Origin: Mesorhizobium sp. Pch-S
GTDB taxonomy: Bacteria; Pseudomonadota; Alphaproteobacteria; Rhizobiales; Rhizobiaceae
Assembly (NCBI RefSeq): GCF_004136315.1
Contig: NZ_CP029562.1
Location: 6,471,501-6,535,500 of the forward strand
Direction of reading: 5' to 3'
DNA length: 64,000 nucleotides
Shown piece after piece: positions 33,655 through 42,640 of this stretch. Below the pieces are notes generated by a model that was not told the origin of the DNA, searched no databases, and was given only the letters and a program-made list of their open reading frames with translations. Numbering within the stretch: position 1 is the stretch's first letter; each line of letters begins with the position of its first letter. Position numbers and translations under genes: made by a program.

Positions 33655-33831
33655 CAGCACGGGCGATTTTCCAGACACCAAACCCCTAGCGCTATATATG
33701 GCCGCAACCTGCGCACGACAAGCGAAGTGGTTGATGCAGCCGCCGAAATTGCCTTGTTGCACCAAAAGCTGCCAGCCTTTAGGTCTGGATCGACACCGGT
33801 TCGAAAACCGATGGGGGAACAGTTTATCGGA

Positions 33832-34905
33832 ATGCGACTGCCGAACGCACTCATAGGCCTGTTTGGCGGGCTGCTGTTGAGCGACGCCGCTGCAGCGGCG
33901 CCGCTCAACATCGGCGTCGCGGCGCCACTGTCCGGCCCGTCTGTGATCCTCGGCAGGCAGATCGAGTATGGCGCGCGGCTGGGCGCCAGCACCCGTGGCG
34001 CCGAAACCACAATTGTCGATGACAAATGCAGCGCAGAAGGTGGTGCTGCCGCCGCCGCCCAGTTCGTATCGTCCAAGGTTGACGTTGTCGTCGGCTTCCT
34101 CTGCACCGAGGCTATCGAGGCGGCGATGCCGATTTTGAAAGAGGCCGGCATCCCGGTGATAACGCTTGGTGTGCGTAGTGAAGGTCTCACGGACAGGCGC
34201 GCCAAGACGGGCTGGCCAGTGTTCCGACTGGGTCCGCGTGGCGATGCCGAACGGGACGCCGCCGGCACGATCCTGTCAAAGCTGTGGCGGGATGCTTCCT
34301 TTGCCATCGTCGACGACGGCACCATCTACGGACGCGAATTGGCGGAGGCAGTGCGCGTGGCGACCCAGCAGGCAGCGCTGAAGCCAGTGTTCACAGACAC
34401 ATTCCGTCCCGAGCTCGACAATCAGGTCGGGCTTGTCGGTCGGCTGCGCAAAGCCGGCGCGGACGCCGTCTTTGTCGGCAGCGACGGCCGCGATGTCGCC
34501 ATCATGGCGCGTGACGCGGCCAAACTGGGCTCCGCAATGGCGTTTGCCGGCGGCGAGGCGTTGCGCGCGGCAGCGAGTGACGTGCCCTACGCGACAGGCA
34601 CATTGATGATCGCAATGCCCGAATGGGCGGATGTCGCGGACAAGAAGACGCTCGACCTGTTTTCCGTCAGCAAGGTCTTGCCCGAGGGCTACGCGCTGCC
34701 GGCCTTTGCCGCCGTCGAGATCGCCGATGCGGCCAGGAAAGCGTCCGAGGCAGATGGGAAGCCATTGGCAACCATGCTATCGGGCCGGACTTTCACGACG
34801 TCGATTGGCCCGATTGCCTTCGACCCGAAAGGCGACCTGACGCAGAACCCCTATCGTGGCTTCCGCTTCGACGGCACGCGTTTCGTGCCCCTTGAGGAGC
34901 AATGA
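33832..34905 (+). CDS. ABC transporter substrate-binding protein (branched-chain amino acid type)
   Basis: A 357-residue Leu/Ile/Val-binding-like protein with a signal peptide (LPNALIGLFGGLLLSDAAAAA). The mature part starts LNIGVAAPLSGPSVILGRQI and shows DVVVGFLCTEAIEAAMPILK and FAIVDDGTIYGRELAEAV. ATG 33832 is chosen for the signal; ATG 33811 is an alternative. No permease or ATPase gene is nearby. Its stop overlaps the P1 peptidase start by 4 bases, which suggests that it recognises a peptide-like or amide-like ligand, or a product of that enzyme. Confidence 0.85.
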   Translation: MRLPNALIGLFGGLLLSDAAAAAPLNIGVAAPLSGPSVILGRQIEYGARLGASTRGAETTIVDDKCSAEGGAAAAAQFVSSKVDVVVGFLCTEAIEAAMPILKEAGIPVITLGVRSEGLTDRRAKTGWPVFRLGPRGDAERDAAGTILSKLWRDASFAIVDDGTIYGRELAEAVRVATQQAALKPVFTDTFRPELDNQVGLVGRLRKAGADAVFVGSDGRDVAIMARDAAKLGSAMAFAGGEALRAAASDVPYATGTLMIAMPEWADVADKKTLDLFSVSKVLPEGYALPAFAAVEIADAARKASEADGKPLATMLSGRTFTTSIGPIAFDPKGDLTQNPYRGFRFDGTRFVPLEEQ

Positions 34906-35912
34906 TGTTCCGTGCCGGCCAACACAACCTGATCACCGATGTCGCGGGCCTGCGTGTCGGCAATGCCGGGGATGCAAGGCTGAAGTCGGGAACCACGGTT
35001 CTCGTTTGCGACGAACCGGCAGTGGCTGGCGTGCAGGTACTGGGCGGCGCACCGGGCACGCGCGAGACCGACCTTCTCGAGCCGCACAATTCGGTCGAAA
35101 CCATCAACGCCCTGGTGCTCTCCGGCGGTTCCGCCTTTGGCTTGGATGCAGCTTCCGGCGTGCAATCGGCCCTGCGCGAACTGGGCGTTGGCTTCGAGGT
35201 CGCGGGCTTTCGCGTGCCGATCGTGCCGGCGGCCATCCTTTTCGACCTTCCCAACAATGGCGACAAGAACTGGGGTCGGTATCCGCCCTATCGCGAGTTC
35301 GGATACGAGGCGACGCTCGCCGCTTCGACGGATTTCGAAATCGGCACCGCTGGCGCAGGTACCGGCGCCCTGGCCTCAGGCCTGAAAGGCGGTCTCGGAT
35401 CTGCTTCGACGATCCTGGACAACGGCATCACCATCGGCGCCCTCGTCGCGGCCAATCCAACCGGCTCGGTGACTGTCGGCCGCAGCCGCCATTTCTGGGC
35501 GGCCCCTTTCGAGATCGGTGATGAATTCGGCGGGCTGGGCTATCCTTCTCCTCTCCCCGCCGACAGCCGCCAGGTCCGGTTGAAGTTCCGCGACAATCCT
35601 GTCGGTGCCAACACGACCATCGCGATCATCGCAACGGACGCGGTGCTGACCAAGGCCGCCGCCAAACGGCTGGCGATTGCAGCACATGACGGCTTCACGC
35701 GCGCCATCTGGCCGACCCATACACCGGTGGATGGGGATCTCGTCTTCGGCCTCTCGACAGGCAGGAGTGGAATCGTGCCCTCGCCGGTTGAAGCCATCGA
35801 CCTTTATGCTGTGGCCGGCGCTACCATGGCGCGGGCGATCGCACGCGCCATCTTCAAGGCCACCCCGTCGCAGGGCGATCTTTTTCCAACCTGGTCTTCG
35901 CTGAAAGGCTGA
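34902..35912 (+). CDS. P1-family peptidase (DmpA/beta-aminopeptidase type)
   Basis: A 336-residue Ntn-hydrolase-like peptidase. Characteristic blocks are NLITDVAGLRVGNAGDARLK, ALVLSGGSAFGLDAASGVQS, PIVPAAILFDL and GAGTGALASGLKGGLGSAS. The autoprocessing site is expected before the Thr pair in VGANTTIAIIATDA, where the new N-terminal Thr would be the nucleophile. Relatives are DmpA (L-aminopeptidase, D-Ala esterase/amidase) and beta-peptidyl aminopeptidases. No signal peptide is seen. It is coupled to the binding protein gene before it. Confidence 0.9.
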   Translation: MMFRAGQHNLITDVAGLRVGNAGDARLKSGTTVLVCDEPAVAGVQVLGGAPGTRETDLLEPHNSVETINALVLSGGSAFGLDAASGVQSALRELGVGFEVAGFRVPIVPAAILFDLPNNGDKNWGRYPPYREFGYEATLAASTDFEIGTAGAGTGALASGLKGGLGSASTILDNGITIGALVAANPTGSVTVGRSRHFWAAPFEIGDEFGGLGYPSPLPADSRQVRLKFRDNPVGANTTIAIIATDAVLTKAAAKRLAIAAHDGFTRAIWPTHTPVDGDLVFGLSTGRSGIVPSPVEAIDLYAVAGATMARAIARAIFKATPSQGDLFPTWSSLKG

Positions 35913-35965
35913 GTGTACAGCGACCACCTCCAACAGGCATAATAGACAAGGGTTCGAGAGGTCGA

Positions 35966-36691
35966 ATGAGGAACTTGGCGAAACTTACAAGCCTGGCAGG
36001 CGCGTTATGGCTGGCGGCGAGCCCCGCATTGGCCGGCGACGTCGCACAACTGCAGGTCCTCGGCTTCAGCAAGGGCGGCAACATCTTCGCTTTCGAAGAA
36101 TACGGCGTGCAGGACGGCTCCGGCTTCCCCTACGCCAATCGCTACTACATCGATACGGCAACCGACACGTTCGTCAAAGGCACGCCGGTGCGCGTGCGCA
36201 TCGACGATGAAAGCGCCCCTCTGCAGGCTGCCCGCGAAAAGGCACGCGAACAGGGCGAGGCGATCGTCAAGCAAGCCGAGCTCGACGCCAACCAGGGTTT
36301 TACCGCCGGCAGCAATCCTGTTACCGAACTTTCCGCCGACCCGCAGCGCATGGTCGTCAACCCGCGCCCGGTCTTTCCGGCCATCGACGAGCCGCTGGAG
36401 TTCAGGCTGAATGAGTTCGTGCTGAGCGGCGATGAGGTCTGCGCCAGCCAGGGCGAGACCAAGGGTTTTCGTCTCCTGCGCATCGAGGCAACCCCCAATG
36501 GCACGACGAAACTGCTGCATGAGGACAAATCCATCCCGAAGAGCCGCGGTTGCCCGACCGGCTACGGGATCGGCGCGGTACAGACGTATGGCGGCGACAG
36601 CCTGTCCGCTTATGCCGTGCTGATCTGGACACGCGGTTACGGCTTTGAAGGGCCGGATTACCGCTGGATCGCGGTGACCGGGCGACTGTGA
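35966..36691 (+). CDS. DUF2259 exported protein
   Basis: A 241-residue protein with a signal peptide (LAKLTSLAGALWLAASPALA). The mature part fits DUF2259: VLGFSKGGNIFAFEEYGVQD, the helix LQAAREKAREQGEAI, and the C-terminal AYAVLIWTRGYGFEGPDYRW. Two cysteines at about residues 150 and 198 could form a periplasmic disulfide. Function unknown. The stop overlaps the GTG of the following membrane protein gene, so the pair is probably coexpressed. Confidence 0.85.
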   Translation: MRNLAKLTSLAGALWLAASPALAGDVAQLQVLGFSKGGNIFAFEEYGVQDGSGFPYANRYYIDTATDTFVKGTPVRVRIDDESAPLQAAREKAREQGEAIVKQAELDANQGFTAGSNPVTELSADPQRMVVNPRPVFPAIDEPLEFRLNEFVLSGDEVCASQGETKGFRLLRIEATPNGTTKLLHEDKSIPKSRGCPTGYGIGAVQTYGGDSLSAYAVLIWTRGYGFEGPDYRWIAVTGRL

Positions 36692-37215
36692 CCGCGTCTG
36701 CCTCGCCAGTTCCGGCAAGTGGCGCAATGGCGGCCCGGCTGCACCAAGCCTTGCCTGCGCTGCACACGACGATCGCCGGTGCCCTCATTTGGGCCATTTC
36801 GATGGGCGCCAGCGTCTATGCCAGACTGTTCATGGCCGATTGGCTGACGCCGGGAAGCATCGTGACGGTCGTGTTGCTGTTTGCCGCCGGAGGGGCTCTC
36901 GCCTTTCCGCTTGGCCTGTACGCCGCGCGGTTCGTTTCGCTTGGCCGGTCCGGCGAAGTGGCTTTTGCCGCCTTTCTGGTTTGCCTCATCGCCGCGACAA
37001 TCGTGGTCACCGGCGGCCTCTACGCGCTGCAGTACCGCAGTTACTATGCCGAGTGGCACGGTACACCGTTCAGCCTGCGCTGGTTCTTCCAGTTCGCCTT
37101 CACCAGTGCGGGCGCTCTCTACCAGTTCGCGATGCTCGGCATTCGCTTCTATTTTCCGCTCGGCTTCGTGGCACTGTTTGCCGCTGCGCTGTGGTTTGTC
37201 CGTCAGCCGCGTTGA
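36688..37215 (+). CDS. Hypothetical membrane protein with four transmembrane segments
   Basis: A 175-residue protein from GTG 36688, which overlaps the DUF2259 stop; ATG 36727 is an alternative. Four hydrophobic helices are visible (TIAGALIWAISMGASVYA, VVLLFAAGGALAFPLG, AFLVCLIAATIVVTGGLY and FYFPLGFVALFAAALWF). Between helices 3 and 4 is an aromatic stretch (YRSYYAEWHGTPFSLRWFFQ). No family is recognised. It may work with the DUF2259 protein. Confidence 0.7.
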   Translation: MTASASPVPASGAMAARLHQALPALHTTIAGALIWAISMGASVYARLFMADWLTPGSIVTVVLLFAAGGALAFPLGLYAARFVSLGRSGEVAFAAFLVCLIAATIVVTGGLYALQYRSYYAEWHGTPFSLRWFFQFAFTSAGALYQFAMLGIRFYFPLGFVALFAAALWFVRQPR

Positions 37216-37276
37216 GCATTTTCTCCCGCTCTGTTAGGACGCGGCGTAAGTTTTCCCGAGACATCAGGACGGACCG

Positions 37277-38578
37277 ATGATCCCACGCTACTCCCGGCCG
37301 GAAATGGTCGCCATCTGGTCACCGGAAACACGCTTCCGCATCTGGTTCGAGATCGAGGCGTATGCCTGCGACGCATTGGCCGAACTTGGCGTCATTCCGA
37401 AGGAAGCTGCGAAGACCATCTGGGAAAAGGGGGGCGCCGCCAAGTTCGATGTCGACAAGATCGACGAGATCGAACGCGTCACCAAACATGACGTCATCGC
37501 GTTCCTGACGCATCTCGCCGAGTTCGTCGGCCCGGATTCGCGTTTCATCCACCAGGGCATGACCTCGTCCGACGTGCTCGACACCTGCCTCGCGGTGCAA
37601 CTCACCCGGGCCAGCGACATTCTGCTCGCCGATATCGACGCCTTGCTGGCGGCGCTGAAGCGGCGCGCCTTCGAACACAAGGACACCGTTACCATCGGCC
37701 GCAGCCATGGCATCCATGCCGAGCCGACCACATTCGGCGTCAAGCTGGCGCAGGCCTATGCCGAGTTCAGCCGCTGCCGCGAGCGTCTTGTCCATGCGCG
37801 CGAGGACATCGCCACCTGCGCGATTTCCGGTGCCGTCGGTACCTTCGCCAACATCGAACCCTATGTCGAAGAGTATGTGGCTGCAAAACTGGGACTGAAG
37901 CCCGAGCCAGTGTCGACGCAGGTCATTCCGCGCGACCGTCATGCCATGTTCTTTGCCACGCTCGGCGTCATCGCCTCGTCGGTAGAACGGCTGGCCACTG
38001 AGATCCGCCACCTGCAGCGCACCGAAGTGCTGGAAGCGGAAGAGTATTTCTCGCCCGGCCAGAAAGGCTCGTCGGCGATGCCACACAAGCGCAACCCGGT
38101 GCTGACCGAGAACCTCACCGGCCTTGCCCGGCTGGTGCGTGGCATGGCGCTGCCGGCCATGGAGAATGTGGCGCTCTGGCATGAACGCGACATCTCGCAT
38201 TCCTCGGTCGAGCGCATGATCGGACCGGATGCGACGGTAACACTGGACTTTGCCCTGGCGCGTCTCACCGGCGTTGTCGACAAGCTGCTAGTCTATCCCG
38301 AAAACATGGACAGGAACCTCAACAAGTTCCGCGGTCTCGTCCACTCGCAGCGCGTGCTGCTGGCCCTGACGCAAGCCGGCGTCTCCCGCGAGGACGCCTA
38401 TCGGCTTGTCCAGCGCAACGCCATGAAGGTCTGGGAACAGGGTGCTGATTTCCTTGAGGAACTGCTTGGCGACAAGGAAGTGACGGCAGCGCTGTCGGAA
38501 GCAGAGATCCGCGAAAAGTTCGATCTCGGCTACCACACCAAGCATGTCGACACGATCTTCAAGCGGGTGTTCGGATAA
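37277..38578 (+). CDS. purB: Adenylosuccinate lyase PurB
   Basis: A 433-residue enzyme of the fumarase/aspartase superfamily. It cleaves SAICAR to AICAR and adenylosuccinate to AMP plus fumarate. It shows MIPRYSRPEMVAIW at the start, the TSSDVLDTCLAVQL block with catalytic-region residues, TIGRSHGIHAEPTTFG, and the signature loop GSSAMPHKRNPVLTENL. The length is normal. It stands before the metallophosphoesterase gene (6-base gap) and upstream of the other purine genes of the window. Confidence 0.97.
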   Translation: MIPRYSRPEMVAIWSPETRFRIWFEIEAYACDALAELGVIPKEAAKTIWEKGGAAKFDVDKIDEIERVTKHDVIAFLTHLAEFVGPDSRFIHQGMTSSDVLDTCLAVQLTRASDILLADIDALLAALKRRAFEHKDTVTIGRSHGIHAEPTTFGVKLAQAYAEFSRCRERLVHAREDIATCAISGAVGTFANIEPYVEEYVAAKLGLKPEPVSTQVIPRDRHAMFFATLGVIASSVERLATEIRHLQRTEVLEAEEYFSPGQKGSSAMPHKRNPVLTENLTGLARLVRGMALPAMENVALWHERDISHSSVERMIGPDATVTLDFALARLTGVVDKLLVYPENMDRNLNKFRGLVHSQRVLLALTQAGVSREDAYRLVQRNAMKVWEQGADFLEELLGDKEVTAALSEAEIREKFDLGYHTKHVDTIFKRVFG

Positions 38579-38584
38579 GCTCTC

Positions 38585-39319
38585 ATGCGGCTGGCGGTCA
38601 TTTCCGACATCCATGGCAATCTGCGTGCACTTGAAACGGTGCACCGCGAGATCAAGGCGGCCGCACCCGACCTGATCGTCAATCTCGGCGACTGCCTGTC
38701 CGGTCCGCTCTGGCCGGAAGAAACCGCGCAATATCTGGCGGCTCAGGGCTGGCCGACCGTGCGCGGCAATCATGATCGCGAACTCGCCGAGACCCCGGCT
38801 GACGATCTCGGCGAGTCGGACGTCTTTGCCAATCGATATCTCTCCAGAGAGTCCCGGGAGTGGATCGCGGCATTGCCGGCTACGATGAGCGTGGGATCGG
38901 ACATTTTTCTTTGCCATGGCAGCCCGTCGAGCGACGAGATCTTCCTTTTGGAGGAAGATGGCGGCAACCATTTCTTCCCGTCCACCGAAGGTGCCGTTCG
39001 CCACAAGCTCGGCAATGTCACCGCAGGGCTTGTTCTGTGCGGTCATTCGCACACGCCGCGCGTCGTTCAAGTCTCTGAGAGCCAGACCGTACTCAATCCA
39101 GGCAGTGTCGGCGTGCAGGCTTTTCCCGGTCTTACTGCCACCGGTAGCCCGCACGCACGCTATGCGGTCGCCACGCACCGGAACGGCAGATGGTCGTTCG
39201 ACCTGCGCGCCATCGACTACGACTGGGCGGAAGCTGCGGGCCGTGCGAATGCCAGCGGCTTCGGAAATTGGGCGCATGGGCTCGCGACAGGCTTCGCGGC
39301 CGACGCCATCGGCAGCTGA
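38585..39319 (+). CDS. Metallophosphoesterase (YfcE/calcineurin-like)
   Basis: A 244-residue calcineurin-like phosphoesterase with the metal-ligand motifs in order: VISDIHGNLRAL, IVNLGDCLSGP, TVRGNHDRELA, LCHGSPSSDE and LCGHSHTPRV, then VLNPGSVGVQAF. Such proteins hydrolyse phosphodiesters or act as phosphatases. It follows purB after 6 bases and may share its transcript. The substrate is unknown. Confidence 0.9.
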   Translation: MRLAVISDIHGNLRALETVHREIKAAAPDLIVNLGDCLSGPLWPEETAQYLAAQGWPTVRGNHDRELAETPADDLGESDVFANRYLSRESREWIAALPATMSVGSDIFLCHGSPSSDEIFLLEEDGGNHFFPSTEGAVRHKLGNVTAGLVLCGHSHTPRVVQVSESQTVLNPGSVGVQAFPGLTATGSPHARYAVATHRNGRWSFDLRAIDYDWAEAAGRANASGFGNWAHGLATGFAADAIGS

Positions 39320-39324
39320 CCCAA

Positions 39325-39615
39325 TCAGGCCGTGAACGGATCCAGGAGGGTGACCGTTCCGTCGCGCGCCTTGTGAGCATTGATCAGCGGCACAAGGCGC
39401 TGGAAATGTTCTGTTCCGACATGAGCCTTCAGCGCCGCACGGTCCGGCCACGCTTCGACAAAGACGAAATGGCCAGAGTCTTTCTGATCGACGAAGAGCT
39501 CATAGGAGATGCAAAGCGGCTCCCGTCGCGTCTTCTCGACGAGTTCTGCATAGAGCGGCCGTACGGTTTCGATTGCCTCGAACTTGATGAAATCGTGAGC
39601 GACAACCTTGAGCAT
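39325..39615 (-). CDS. Antibiotic biosynthesis monooxygenase (ABM/YgiN-like) family protein
   Basis: A 96-residue dimeric ferredoxin-like fold protein. The pattern VVAHDFIKFEAIETVRPLY, EPLCISYELFVDQKD, FVFVEAWPDRAALKAHVGTE and FQRLVPLI is that of the ABM family. YgiN in Escherichia coli is a quinol monooxygenase; many relatives have unknown roles. It is convergent with the phosphoesterase gene. Confidence 0.87.
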   Translation of the reverse strand: MLKVVAHDFIKFEAIETVRPLYAELVEKTRREPLCISYELFVDQKDSGHFVFVEAWPDRAALKAHVGTEHFQRLVPLINAHKARDGTVTLLDPFTA

Positions 39616-39663
39616 GGGGTCATTTCGTCCTGTGAGTGAGGTTAGCTGGCGGCAGCACCGGCC

Positions 39664-40158
39664 TCATCCTCCGAAAGCGCGTGCGAATTTGAGAGTACCG
39701 GATGGCGCAGATCCGCGCAGGACGAACCGTTGCACATATTTCGTATCAATGTCCTGGTAGGTCAGCCGCCCGTCACTGACGAAGCCGGCGCGGCTGTAGA
39801 CGTCGGGATTGCCGATCAGCGCACATCCACTGGCGCCGCGTTCATCCAGCAGCTTCAGTCCGGCCGCGATCAGCGCCTTGCCGACACCCTGGCGTTGCAT
39901 GCCTGGCTTGACCGCGATCGGACCAAGCCCAAACCAGCCGTCATCGACGCCGTTGATCGTAACCGGCGAAAACGCCACATGGCCGACGATCTCGCCGCCC
40001 TCTTCAGCCACCAGTGAAATCGCCAGATCACCATTGGCCCGCAGGGTCCGGATGATATCCGCCTCGGTGTCGTCGCTGAAGGCCATAGGCTTGAATGCGA
40101 CCCAGGTAAGCTCATGGATCGCGTCGTGATCAGCGGGCGTCTCGGGCCGGATCAGCAT
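39664..40158 (-). CDS. GNAT-family N-acetyltransferase
   Basis: A 164-residue GNAT protein of the COG3153 type. Visible are LIRPETPADHDAIHELTWVA, VGHVAFSPVTI, the acetyl-CoA loop VKPGMQRQGVGKALIAAG and CALIGNPDVYSRAGF. ATG 40158 gives the normal N terminus; the frame extends to 40212 through a short direct repeat that overlaps the upstream VOC gene. The acceptor is unknown. Confidence 0.87.
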   Translation of the reverse strand: MLIRPETPADHDAIHELTWVAFKPMAFSDDTEADIIRTLRANGDLAISLVAEEGGEIVGHVAFSPVTINGVDDGWFGLGPIAVKPGMQRQGVGKALIAAGLKLLDERGASGCALIGNPDVYSRAGFVSDGRLTYQDIDTKYVQRFVLRGSAPSGTLKFARAFGG

Positions 40159-40186
40159 TTCATGCAGGAACTCTCTCTGCAGGAAC

Positions 40187-41002
40187 TCATGCAGGAGCTC
40201 CGGGCACTGCACGGATCACCGTACCCCAGGGATCGACATAGGTCGATGGCGCCTTGGCTTCCGATGAGCGCATCTCCACCCAGGACAGCCCCGAGCGGCC
40301 GGCGTCGCGCTTGCCGGCGCCCGCGCTCTGCCAGGTGTTGGCGCCGATATGGTGGTGATAGCCACCGGACGACAGGAACACCGCCTGCGAGCCATATTTG
40401 GTGACCGTGTCAAAGCCGAATTCTGTATTCCACCACGCCTCGGCCTGGCTGGGGTCGCCAACCCGAAGATGAACGTGGCCGACCACCGTGTTTTCGGGAG
40501 CGCCTTTCCAGCCGGCGTCGCCGGCGGGCACAGAGCCGATCACGCCGGGGATATCCATGCGGATCGTCGCCATCTCGACGGTCGGGCCATTCCACTTCCA
40601 GGTGTCGTGCGGACGATCGGCATAGATCTCGATGCCGTTGCCCTCGGGATCGGTGAGATAGGCAGCTTCAGAGACCAGATGATCCGAAGCGCCTTCGACC
40701 GCGATCTTGTTTTCGATGGCGTGGTTGATCCAGCGACCGAGATCAGCCCGGCTCGGCAGAAGGAAAGCGGTGTGGAAAAGGCCAGCGCTACGCGGATCAT
40801 CCGGCTTGGCGCTCGGGTCGCGCTCCAGCACCAGAAGCGGGCGATTGGCCGAGCCGAGCGTGATCGTCTCGCCGTCACGGCTCAGTTCCTGGAGGCCGAC
40901 GACGGCGTTGTAGTACGCGGCAAGCCCGTCGGCGTCGCGGGCTTTCAGGCCTACGCGGGCGACGCTGACCGGTGTGGTGGCGGCAAAAGGCAAAGTGCTC
41001 AT
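40187..41002 (-). CDS. Two-domain VOC protein (CatE-like extradiol dioxygenase family)
   Basis: A 271-residue protein with two tandem VOC domains. The first has VARVGLKARDADGLAAYYNA and FHTAFLLPSRADLG; the second has VVGHVHLRVGDPSQAEAWW and VFLSSGGYHHHIGANTW. It resembles CatE-type catechol 2,3-dioxygenases, with metal ligands expected in H and E positions of both halves. ATG 41002 has GGAG 7 bases upstream. In the same frame a TTG at 41089, also with GGAG upstream, would add a twin-arginine-like leader (RLTRRRMVGATGILALGAI), which would export the protein. Confidence 0.85.
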   Translation of the reverse strand: MSTLPFAATTPVSVARVGLKARDADGLAAYYNAVVGLQELSRDGETITLGSANRPLLVLERDPSAKPDDPRSAGLFHTAFLLPSRADLGRWINHAIENKIAVEGASDHLVSEAAYLTDPEGNGIEIYADRPHDTWKWNGPTVEMATIRMDIPGVIGSVPAGDAGWKGAPENTVVGHVHLRVGDPSQAEAWWNTEFGFDTVTKYGSQAVFLSSGGYHHHIGANTWQSAGAGKRDAGRSGLSWVEMRSSEAKAPSTYVDPWGTVIRAVPGAPA

Positions 41003-41243
41003 TTTGGTCTCCGGGCGGGCCGCGCCGGTGATGGCTCCCAGAGCCAGAATGCCGGTTGCGCCCACCATCCTGCGTCGCGTCAGTCGCAATCCGATCTCCG
41101 AGATACGCAGCCAGTTTATGTTGCCCAGCAGATGGAGGATTTCAATCGTTCACACAAGACAGCAAAAATCGAACACGTCGTTCACATCATGGCGACGACG
41201 CCACGCCATTGCGCCCGGCGACACCGCTCGCTAAATCGGGGCC

Positions 41244-41792
41244 ATGAAAGTCAAGGACGCCGACATCCTCATCGTACCCGGTTACACAAATTCGGGGCCC
41301 GATCACTGGCAAAGCCGCTGGGAAGCGAAACTGTCGACCGCGCGTCGCGTCGAGCAGGCTGAATGGTCCAAACCCGTGCGCGAGGACTGGACGGCGCGTG
41401 TCGCCGCAGCCGTCAATGAGGCAACCAAGCCTGTCGTGCTGGTTGCGCATTCGCTCGGTGTGCCGACAGCCATCCAGGCGCTGCCGTTGTGCAGGAAGCC
41501 AATCGCCGGCGGTTTCTTCGTCGCCCCGCCGGACGTCGCCAACCCGAAGATCAAGCCGAAGCACCTGATGACCTTCGGCCCCTACCCGCGCGATCCGCTA
41601 CCTTTTCCGTCGATGGTGATCGCCAGCCGCAACGACCCGTTCTGCGATTTCGAAATCGCAGAAGACCTTGCCGCGGCTTGGGGTTCGCTGTTCATCGACG
41701 CTGGGGAAACCGGCCATCTCAATTCGGAATCCGGTCATGGACCATGGCCGGAAGGCTCGATGACCTTCGCGCATTTCCTGTCGCGGCTATAA
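41244..41792 (+). CDS. RBBP9/YdeN-family alpha/beta hydrolase
   Basis: A 182-residue serine hydrolase. The family start is ADILIVPGYTNSGPDHWQSR, the nucleophile elbow is VVLVAHSLGVPTA, the acid lies in MVIASRNDPFCDF and the His in GHLNSESGHGPWPEG. Relatives (RBBP9, YdeN) are small hydrolases of unknown bacterial substrate. It is divergent from the VOC gene with 240 bases between. Confidence 0.9.
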   Translation: MKVKDADILIVPGYTNSGPDHWQSRWEAKLSTARRVEQAEWSKPVREDWTARVAAAVNEATKPVVLVAHSLGVPTAIQALPLCRKPIAGGFFVAPPDVANPKIKPKHLMTFGPYPRDPLPFPSMVIASRNDPFCDFEIAEDLAAAWGSLFIDAGETGHLNSESGHGPWPEGSMTFAHFLSRL

Positions 41793-41851
41793 GTGAGTAG
41801 AGAGTGGTGAGTAGTGAATTGGCGGCTTACCGCTATTCGCTATTTCACTAA

Positions 41852-42631
41852 TCACTCCCCAATCGACGCTTTTACGCTCGCCAGCAGCGTTTTTGCGCCA
41901 AGGCCGACCAACGCCTGTTCAGAGCCCATGGCAAGCAGCCTGTAGCCCATCTTGACCAGACGACCGCTGAGGCCTGCATCCAGGACGTAGATGGCCGCAT
42001 GCTTGCCCGCCTTGCGGCTGCGTTCGGCGATCAATGCAATCGTCTCCATCATGTCCTCGAGCGTCGAGTCCACGACCGCTCCATTGCTCCAGGCGATCGA
42101 GAAATCCGACGGTCCGACAAAAATGCCGTCGATACCAGGCGTTTCAAGAATGCCATCCAGCGCTGCGAGCGCTGCACGCGTCTCGACCATGGCGAAAGCC
42201 AGGGTGCGCTGGTTGCTCTCCTTCAGCCAGTCGGCCTGCGTGCCTTTGCCATAGCGCGGCAAGGCATAGGTCGGCCCCCAGGATCGTTCGCCAAGCGGCG
42301 GATACTTCATTGCCGCGGCAAAAGCCTTGGCGTCGGCAACCGAATTGACCATCGGCGCGATCACGGCTTCGGCGCCGAAATCCAGCGCGCGGCTGGCCAT
42401 GTCGAAACGGCCTACCGGAATGCGCACCAGTGCTGGCTTGCCGACGGACTGGATCGGCGCAATCGAGCGCAGGACGCTGTCCTCGTTGTGACCGCCATGC
42501 TGCATGTCGAGCGTCACCGCGTCGAACCCCTGCCTGGCGACGATCTCGACGGTCAACGCATCCGGCACGCCCGACCAGGCGGTGCACAGCGTTTCATCGG
42601 CTTCCAGGCGTGCTTTCAGGGACATCGGCAA
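41852..42631 (-). CDS. HpcH/HpaI-family class II aldolase
   Basis: A 259-residue TIM-barrel aldolase of the HpcH/HpaI/GarL group. Visible are FDAVTLDMQHGGHNEDSVLR, the metal-binding FAMVETRAALAALDGILETP followed by IDGIFVGPSDFSIAWSNGA, and the catalytic-region Arg in LVRIPVGRFDMA. Members cleave 2-keto-3-deoxy sugar acids or 4-hydroxy-2-keto acids with Mg2+ or Mn2+. The substrate is not clear and no catabolic operon surrounds it. A copy of the dispersed repeat lies just upstream. Confidence 0.9.
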   Translation of the reverse strand: MPMSLKARLEADETLCTAWSGVPDALTVEIVARQGFDAVTLDMQHGGHNEDSVLRSIAPIQSVGKPALVRIPVGRFDMASRALDFGAEAVIAPMVNSVADAKAFAAAMKYPPLGERSWGPTYALPRYGKGTQADWLKESNQRTLAFAMVETRAALAALDGILETPGIDGIFVGPSDFSIAWSNGAVVDSTLEDMMETIALIAERSRKAGKHAAIYVLDAGLSGRLVKMGYRLLAMGSEQALVGLGAKTLLASVKASIGE

Positions 42632-42640
42632 TTCCTCTCC

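Noticed and set aside
31888..33831. A long open extension upstream of the binding protein gene at 33832
   Set aside because: It runs antisense to the coxE and flavin reductase-MoxR genes; the signal peptide shows that the real start is at 33811 or 33832.
40160..40205. Three imperfect 12-base direct repeats (CATGCAGGAACT-like) that might suggest a repeat array
   Set aside because: Too short and without spacers for CRISPR; they lie in the overlap of the GNAT upstream frame and the VOC gene end and are probably a small local duplication.
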